Below the pieces are notes generated by a model. The model was not told where the DNA came from. It searched no databases and saw nothing but the letters and a program-made list of their open reading frames with translations. DNA of 19,738 nt from CAYJBH01 sp964370605 (GTDB lineage Bacteria; Bacillota; Clostridia; Oscillospirales; Ruminococcaceae). The stretch is from contig CAYJJX010000029.1 in the NCBI GenBank assembly GCA_964370605.1, positions 1 to 19,738 on the forward strand, given 5' to 3'. The position numbers and the translations under genes were made by a program. Numbering within the stretch: position 1 is the stretch's first letter; every line of letters begins with the position of its first letter. This document shows, in pieces, positions 15,888-19,738 of the stretch.

Positions 15888-16100
15888 ATGTGGTATATGC
15901 TAGCAGCCGGATTGTTGATGCTTTTAATCGGTGCTTTTTTGTTTAGCAAACCGCAACTGCTGTGGGAACTTACAGAAAAATGGAAATCATATTATTCCGA
16001 TGAACCGTCTGATTTTTATTTGAAAAGCACAAAATTCGGTGGCATCTGCTTTGCGGTCGCAGGGTTAGCGATGATCATCGCACCACTTGTCTTGCAATAG
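15888..16100 (+). CDS. Small two-helix membrane protein
   Basis: 70 residues from the ATG at 15888, chosen because AAAAAGGAG lies 8 bases upstream and because the promoter lies too close to the earlier ATG. Two hydrophobic helices (about 2-19, YMLAAGLLMLLIGAFLF, and about 49-68, GGICFAVAGLAMIIAPLVL) flank a polar segment with LWELTEKWKSY and DEPSDFYLKST. The EPS-x-x-Y pattern and size recall small Firmicutes membrane proteins such as DUF6199, but that is a memory-based suggestion. Function is unknown. It is monocistronic, with its stop 49 bases from the convergent ABC-F gene. Confidence 0.75.
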   Translation: MWYMLAAGLLMLLIGAFLFSKPQLLWELTEKWKSYYSDEPSDFYLKSTKFGGICFAVAGLAMIIAPLVLQ

Positions 16101-16149
16101 CCGTTATTGTCATTCGCACGACACTGCGTTTCTTTTGTACCGCTGTTTA

Positions 16150-17622
16150 TCAATCAAGCAGTATTGTGGCATCGGCGACATTTTCACAAAATGTCCTGTC
16201 GTGCTCCACGAAAATCAGCGTCATATCACTCGTTTTAATCAGGTTTTCGATCTGGATTCGGGACAGGACATCGACATAGTTCAGCGGTTCGTCCCAAACA
16301 TAAATATGTGCTTTTTGCGAAAGTGATTTCGCAATGAGCACTTTTTTCTTTTGACCGGCACTGAAAGTTTCGATATTCATATCAAAGCTGCTGCGTGAAA
16401 AGTCGAGTTTTCTCAAGATTGCCCGAAATAGGCTGACATCGAGTTGTTCCTCTCGCTCAAAATCGGGCAAACGTCCCGTCAAAAATGACGTGTCCTGTGA
16501 AACATAGGATACGCTCAATCCTTTCGCCTTGAAGAAGTCGCCGGTGTATTTGAGCGGCTCGTCTAAAATCAGCTTGATAAGGCTTGACTTACCGCTTCCG
16601 TTTTTGCCTTTTATATTGACTTTTTGACCTTGTGTGATCTCAAAATTCAGGTTGCTTAGCACGTTATGATCATCATAATAAATTGCGATCTGCTCGCCCT
16701 GCAACAATCGTTTTGAATGAAAAGCAAGAGATGATATTTTCAGATCATCGGCGACTTCGATGTTTTTGAGCAACGACTCTTTTGCGGTGATCTGCCCATC
16801 GATGCGCCGCTCGATAGCCTTTGAGCGCTTCATCATTTTTGCCGCTTGATGCCCGATATATCCACGGTCGGGACGAAGTCCGGAATTTCTTGTGCCATAC
16901 TTGGTTTTTTCCACTCGATCAGACCAAGCCGCCTTTTCTTTTGCCGTTTGAGACAAACGTTTGATCTCCTGCTTGATTTTTGTGTTTTGCTCCAGCTCGA
17001 AATTGTCTTGCAGTTGCTTGCTTGCGTTCCAGGAAGAGAAATTTCCGGCAACAATCTCGATGTTTGACCTGTTTATCGACATGATATGATCGACACAGTT
17101 ATCGATGAAATATCTGTCGTGTGACACCAATATAAACCCCTGTTTTTTTCTGAGATAGTCACTGAGCAGTTTTCGCCCCTCAAGATCAAGGTGATTGGTG
17201 GGCTCGTCGATAAGCAAAAAGTTGCCCTCGTTAACAAACATTGAGGCGAGCAAAACCTTTGTTTTTTCTCCTTCTGAAAGTGTGCAAAACGGCCTCGCAA
17301 GCACGTCTTCCGACACCCCGAGCAACGACAATTCTCTGTAGATGCGCCAGTCGTCGCCGACGATATCGGCCACTTTTAGCTCCTCGTCCTCAATTCTGTA
17401 CGGAAAATATTCAAACCTCGCCTTGCTCAAAATGGTGCCGCTGTGCTCATATTTTTGCATGAAGAGGTTCAGCAGTGTGGTTTTGCCCCTGCCGTTTCTG
17501 CCAATCAAACCAAGCTTCCAAGAGGTATCTATATTGAAGCTTACATTTTCAAATATGTTTTGGTAACTTCCATCATAAGAAAAAGTCAGATTTGAAACAT
17601 TAATATTAGAATCGTACATCAT
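16150..17622 (-). CDS. ABC-F ribosome-protection-like ATPase (Lsa/CplR group)
   Basis: 490 residues from the ATG at 17622, 10 bases after a perfect AGGAGG. Upstream in-frame codons lack a ribosome site. Two ABC domains and no membrane segments. Domain 1: Walker A GRNGRGKTT (41-49), signature LSEGE (115-119), Walker B LLIDEPTNHLD with E140. The linker of about 100 residues contains KTKYGTRNSG and IGHQAAKMMKRSKAIERR. Domain 2: Walker A GKNGSGKSS, signature FSAGQ (420-424) and WDEPLNYVD (E445). The linker and the DEPLNY form of the second Walker B are typical of antibiotic-resistance ABC-F proteins (Lsa, Vga, CplR), which displace lincosamides, pleuromutilins and streptogramin A from the ribosome. 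Whether this one confers resistance is inferred. It lies 48 bases after hxlR in one transcription unit. Confidence 0.9.
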   Translation of the reverse strand: MMYDSNINVSNLTFSYDGSYQNIFENVSFNIDTSWKLGLIGRNGRGKTTLLNLFMQKYEHSGTILSKARFEYFPYRIEDEELKVADIVGDDWRIYRELSLLGVSEDVLARPFCTLSEGEKTKVLLASMFVNEGNFLLIDEPTNHLDLEGRKLLSDYLRKKQGFILVSHDRYFIDNCVDHIMSINRSNIEIVAGNFSSWNASKQLQDNFELEQNTKIKQEIKRLSQTAKEKAAWSDRVEKTKYGTRNSGLRPDRGYIGHQAAKMMKRSKAIERRIDGQITAKESLLKNIEVADDLKISSLAFHSKRLLQGEQIAIYYDDHNVLSNLNFEITQGQKVNIKGKNGSGKSSLIKLILDEPLKYTGDFFKAKGLSVSYVSQDTSFLTGRLPDFEREEQLDVSLFRAILRKLDFSRSSFDMNIETFSAGQKKKVLIAKSLSQKAHIYVWDEPLNYVDVLSRIQIENLIKTSDMTLIFVEHDRTFCENVADATILLD

Positions 17623-17670
17623 AACAAAATAACCTCCTCGACCGAAAGTTTCATGCAAGAGCACATGTCG

Positions 17671-18009
17671 TTAATAAATATCACCGTACCACTGCACAAG
17701 CGACTGCAGAATCGGGATCAACCGCTCTGATTTTTCGGTTAACGAGTATTCGACACGCAGTGGCATAGTGTTGAAAACCGTCCTCGTGACCAGTGCGTCC
17801 CTTTCAAGCTCTTTCAGCGACGATGCAAGCATGGTGTTGGTGATGCCGTCGATCTTTTTGAGCAGGTCGTTATATCTTGCCGTCCCGTCCGCTTTCAGGG
17901 CGCATAGTATCGGCGCTTTCCATTTTCCCCCGATGATTGAGATGGCTTTTTTCATGGGGCAAGGGTCGTTGCAGGGACAGCTTGCGTCACAGATTGCCTT
18001 TTCACTCAC
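17671..18009 (-). CDS. HxlR-family winged-helix regulator
   Basis: 112 residues with a GTG start, supported by a perfect AGGAGG 10 bases upstream. The HxlR core is clear: CPMKKAISIIGGKWKAPILCAL, the recognition region RYNDLLKKIDGITNTMLASSLKELERDALV, and the wing RVEYSLTEK. The N-terminus has four cysteines (C7, C11, C13, C17, in CDASCPCNDPC), more than the single conserved Cys of many members. HxlR proteins bind DNA as dimers, and several (such as YodB and HypR) sense electrophiles or disulfide stress through cysteines. It is the first gene of the hxlR/ABC-F unit and diverges from the flavoprotein gene. It probably regulates both, possibly including itself. Confidence 0.92.
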   Translation of the reverse strand: MSEKAICDASCPCNDPCPMKKAISIIGGKWKAPILCALKADGTARYNDLLKKIDGITNTMLASSLKELERDALVTRTVFNTMPLRVEYSLTEKSERLIPILQSLVQWYGDIY

Positions 18010-18030
18010 TTTTTTCGTACCTCCTAATAA
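18010..18030 (-). promoter_or_regulatory. Operator-like motif copy 1, overlapping the hxlR ribosome site
   Basis: On the plus strand a run of T, then CGTACCTCCTAATAA. The same arrangement recurs at 18102-18119 without the extra TCC. This copy includes the AGGAGG of hxlR, so part of the likeness may come from the ribosome site itself. Confidence 0.35.
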
Positions 18031-18069
18031 AAAACTGCGTTATTGCATGTTCGGTTTCTTTGTATTATA

Positions 18070-18098
18070 ATTATACTTAATAAGAAAAGCGTAGTCAA
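18070..18098 (-). promoter_or_regulatory. Promoter of the hxlR/ABC-F unit
   Basis: On the minus strand TTGACT (18093-18098), a 17-base spacer and a perfect TATAAT (18070-18075), with a leader of about 55 bases. A regulator bound at 18102-18119 would sit just upstream of the -35 box. Confidence 0.87.
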
Positions 18099-18101
18099 TA
18101 G

Positions 18102-18119
18102 TTTTTTTGTACCTAATAA
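18102..18119 (-). promoter_or_regulatory. Operator-like motif copy 2, upstream of the hxlR -35 box
   Basis: On the plus strand a seven-T run, then GTACCTAATAAT. It is closely similar to 18010-18030 and sits between the hxlR promoter and the divergent flavoprotein gene. This is a fitting place for an HxlR-type operator with the palindromic core GTAC. The assignment is inferred from the repetition and position. Confidence 0.4.
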
Positions 18120-18218
18120 TCATGACACGATTTTAGGTCATTTGACTTTTTGGCGGAGAGTGCCAAAGTTTTGCCGCAAGGTGGCAAGAACGCACAGGAC
18201 AAAAGAAAGGAAAGTATT

Positions 18219-18614
18219 ATGAAAAACACACCTAAAATTACCGAGCTCATGAAAGAAAGAGAGAGCGTAAAAACCATTAGCACTGTATCGAACGACGGCA
18301 AATTACATACCATCGTGGCGGGAAGCATCACCCCGATCGATGCCGACACCATTGCGGTTGCAGAAATTTTCATGAATGTATCGGCGGAGAATCTCGGCCA
18401 AAACGCAAAAGCCGCATTCTTGGTTACCAAAGGAACCGAGTCGTATCTTTTGAACTGTACCGCCACAAAAAGGCATACCGACGGGGCGTTGTATGACGGT
18501 TTTGCAGAAAAGCTTGCCGCAGCAAAAATGTCGCCCAAAGCGGTTTGGACCTTTTCGGTGGATGAGATCTATGACCAAAGCGCAGCACCAACAGCAGGAA
18601 CAAAACTGTTTTAG
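18219..18614 (+). CDS. Pyridoxamine 5'-phosphate oxidase-like flavoprotein
   Basis: 131 residues from the ATG at 18219, with AAAGGAAAG 5-9 bases upstream. The sequence fits the FMN-binding split-barrel family: MKERESVKTISTVSNDGKLHTIVAG, then DTIAVAEIFMNVSAENLGQNAKAAFLV, and a closing KAVWTFSVDEIYDQ. Such short proteins usually bind FMN or F420 as dimers and act in small-molecule reduction or as flavin-binding proteins. True PdxH activity is unlikely at this length. It is divergent from hxlR, an arrangement common for genes controlled by HxlR regulators. No convincing promoter of its own was found in the 120 bases upstream. Confidence 0.85.
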   Translation: MKNTPKITELMKERESVKTISTVSNDGKLHTIVAGSITPIDADTIAVAEIFMNVSAENLGQNAKAAFLVTKGTESYLLNCTATKRHTDGALYDGFAEKLAAAKMSPKAVWTFSVDEIYDQSAAPTAGTKLF

Positions 18615-18721
18615 TCTGAAAGTAGCAGGAGAATTGCAAGTCGGACCGAGCGATACAGATATTGTAGCGGCCGGCGCATATGTGGACTGTTCATAAAGTG
18701 AACGCCTAAAATATTATGATT

Positions 18722-18774
18722 AGACGGATAGAGAGCATCACAACTTTAGTTGCTTTCTTATTCGTCTTTTCTAT
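18722..18774 (+). terminator. Intrinsic terminator after the flavoprotein gene
   Basis: A long hairpin: AGACGGATA pairs with TATTCGTCT (two G-T pairs), and an inner stem CAAC-TTTA-GTTG closes the loop. TTTTCTATTT follows. It begins 107 bases after the flavoprotein stop. The space between holds no supported gene. Confidence 0.75.
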
Positions 18775-18793
18775 TTGTAAGCGGATTGGGCTG

Positions 18794-18836
18794 CAATGTC
18801 ATTAAGTTAAAAATAAACCTTAACTTAATGACATTG
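18794..18836. repeat. Perfect 17-base inverted repeat
   Basis: CAATGTCATTAAGTTAA (18794-18810), a 9-base loop, then the exact complement (18820-18836). No T-run follows on either strand, and it lies in intergenic sequence after a terminator. The perfect symmetry suggests a dispersed hairpin repeat (small mobile or REP-like element) or a protein-binding palindrome. Copy number cannot be judged from one window. Confidence 0.8.
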
Positions 18837-18863
18837 GATTCGGCTTCCGCCCCTACATTTTAT

Positions 18864-18892
18864 TTGCACCCTCACAAAAAGAGGTGTATAAT
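18864..18892 (+). promoter_or_regulatory. Promoter upstream of the 84-residue membrane protein
   Basis: TTGCAC (18864-18869), a 17-base spacer and a perfect TATAAT (18887-18892). The sequence CACCCTC/GAGGTG (18867-18886) forms an inverted repeat across the spacer, which could be an operator. The leader to the ATG at 19003 would be about 105 bases. In the 388-base gene-free stretch 18615-19002 I see only this promoter, the terminator and the inverted repeat. Confidence 0.7.
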
Positions 18893-19002
18893 AATATTGA
18901 TAAAGAAAATTATCGGTGTTTTGCAACTATAAAGTTCTTAAATGTACAGTCAGGTTTATAGAATGCAACCGATAAAGATGGTAAGATTTATCCATAGGAC
19001 AA

Positions 19003-19257
19003 ATGGAGACTTTCAAAAATGATTATATCAGACAAGATTTTATATCTAAGAAAGAAACTTGGTTACACGCATTAGAAGGCGAATACAAAAAAGGTAGTGA
19101 AAAGCATGAAGCGATTACCTCGCTTTACTGGAGTGTTACTGTTGTAATTTACTTAGCTTGGAGTTTTTTAACAGGCGATTGGCATATAACATGGATAGTA
19201 TGGGTAATTGCAGGTGTGCTCTCAAGCGCCTTAGACTTAATTAAACTAAAGAAATAA
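19003..19257 (+). CDS. 84-residue membrane protein, like a detached C-terminal domain
   Basis: A short charged N-terminal part (KETWLHALEGEYKKGSEKHE) is followed by two hydrophobic helices (about 42-57, YWSVTVVIYLAWSFL, and about 62-78, ITWIVWVIAGVLSSAL). The pattern YW...YL..SFLTGDWHITWI.W.IAGV resembles the C-terminal membrane segment found in many Firmicutes helix-turn-helix proteins, but no DNA-binding part precedes it. A stop codon lies three codons upstream in frame. The ribosome site is poor (AGGA only 3 bases from ATG). It may be a decayed remnant or a genuine small protein. Base composition is more AT-rich than in the genes to the left, and a terminator follows directly. Confidence 0.6.
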   Translation: METFKNDYIRQDFISKKETWLHALEGEYKKGSEKHEAITSLYWSVTVVIYLAWSFLTGDWHITWIVWVIAGVLSSALDLIKLKK

Positions 19258-19275
19258 TACCAAAGACAACACGAG

Positions 19276-19304
19276 AAAATCCCGCCCTACCGGACGGGAT
19301 TTTT
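19276..19304 (+). terminator. Intrinsic terminator after the 84-residue gene
   Basis: AAAATCCCG pairs with CGGGATTTT, with further partial pairing of CC and GG around a small loop, followed by a run of five T. It begins 18 bases after the stop codon. It is AT-flanked on both sides and may also work in reverse. Confidence 0.85.
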
Positions 19305-19449
19305 GCTCAAACATCACTTTTGTTTGACCACACTTGCTAAAGCTATGTTGTGACATATTTATGTCTGTGTTCTTTTTTGGCGAAGTCTATTCACTCTATT
19401 TTTACTTACTTTAATGACCGCCTTTTTGCGGAAAACGAGGAGTGACGGA
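19305..19449. other. Intergenic stretch without recognised gene
   Basis: I find no supported gene here. Minor symmetric sequences occur: GACATATTTATGTC near 19354-19367 and CCGC-CTTTTT-GCGG near 19418-19431. Open frames running from here into the following repeat look incidental. Confidence 0.5.
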
Positions 19450-19738
19450 GTTGCTTTCCTTCTCTTCAAATGTTCGTATGACAACCGTGCTTCGCATGGC
19501 TTAAATTTTTGCCGCTACGCAAAAATTTCTTCGGCTTGTTTCACAAGCCTGTCGCTCCTTTGCTCGCTTCGCTTCGCAGGTCGCTCCACGCCGGTTCGAG
19601 TCTCTCCGAGCGGCAGAAAAAACAAAACGAACGCTTCGCCGCGTTGCTTTCCTTCTCTTCAAATGTTCGTATGACAACCGTGTTTCGCATGGCTTAAATT
19701 TTTGCCGCTACGCAAAAATTTCTTCGGCTTGTTTCACA
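19450..19738. repeat. Direct repeat of 193-base period, cut by the window end
   Basis: Bases 19450-19545 recur at 19643-19738 with a single difference (C at 19490, T at 19683), so at least 96 bases are duplicated at a 193-base offset. Each copy contains the perfect hairpin AAATTTTTGC/GCAAAAATTT with a 6-base loop, and GCTTG-TTTCA-CAAGC spans the end of the first copy. The spacer holds the simple motif CGCTTCGCTTCGC. The window stops inside the second copy, so more units may follow. Confidence 0.9.

Noticed and set aside
17623..17664. 14-codon N-terminal extension of the ABC-F protein
   Set aside because: Its codons run across the AGGAGG ribosome site that serves the ATG at 17622.
18150..18218. 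N-terminal extension of the flavoprotein, including the GC-rich symmetric sequence TTGCC...GGCAA
   Set aside because: The ATG at 18219 has the ribosome site and matches the family start. The upstream symmetry is short and of unclear meaning.
19592..19615. tRNA T-arm-like sequence (GGTTCGAGTC) in the repeat spacer
   Set aside because: The flanking bases do not form the T-stem (GCCGG against CTCTC), and no acceptor, D or anticodon arms are present.
19414..19697. Open frames of 86 and 62 codons across the 193-base repeat
   Set aside because: They follow the repeat and its hairpins, lack ribosome sites and show no protein-like conservation pattern.
1..19738. CRISPR arrays, transposase genes, prophage genes, riboswitches
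   Set aside because: I looked for repeat-spacer arrays, transposase or integrase motifs and known riboswitch-like leaders and saw none.

Overview
The window looks like a chromosomal segment of an anaerobic Firmicute (class Clostridia, most like the Oscillospiraceae/Ruminococcaceae gut lineages). This is inferred from strong AGGAGG or AAAGGA ribosome sites, promoters close to the sigma-A consensus with 17-base spacers, a CplR/Lsa-like ABC-F protein, a TGS-kinase-like uridine kinase relative and a DUF4860-like pilin-cluster protein. No 16S or other decisive marker is present, so the taxon is a guess.

Layout. (1) 1-2877, minus strand: a tRNA-Gly(TCC) gene with its own promoter, then a large membrane-anchored GH25 muramidase. 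(2) 3005-7260, plus strand: ychF, deoB and a double-domain family 2 glycosyltransferase. (3) 7280-15652, plus strand: a long run of closely spaced genes behind one strong promoter. It holds a YegS/DgkB-like lipid kinase that appears leaderless, a CysM-like synthase, a PH-domain protein, a transglutaminase-like lipoprotein, PilC, four small pilin-like or membrane-anchored proteins, PilT, and a uridine-kinase-like enzyme. (4) 15824-16100: a 70-residue membrane protein with its own promoter. (5) 16150-18614: an HxlR-family regulator and an ABC-F ribosome-protection-like protein (minus strand), divergent from a pyridoxamine-phosphate-oxidase-like flavoprotein (plus strand). (6) 18615-19738: gene-poor, more AT-rich sequence with two terminators, a perfect 17-base inverted repeat, an 84-residue membrane protein that looks like a detached C-terminal domain, and a hairpin-rich direct repeat of 193-base period that runs off the window end.

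The most interesting block is 9663-14705. It resembles a type IV filament locus cut down to a platform protein (PilC), four small filament-type proteins and one motor. That motor carries the marks of the retraction ATPase PilT rather than the extension ATPase PilB. The window has no PilB, prepilin peptidase, PilM/N/O or secretin. A lipoprotein with an intact Cys-His-Asp transglutaminase triad overlaps pilC by 23 bases and is probably co-translated with it. Either the missing parts lie elsewhere in the genome, or this is a minimal single-motor filament. The window cannot decide between these.

The second block of interest is the hxlR/ABC-F/flavoprotein cluster. Two copies of a GTACCT-centred motif flank the hxlR promoter, and the regulator has a four-cysteine N-terminus, which suggests a locus induced by chemical stress or an antibiotic.
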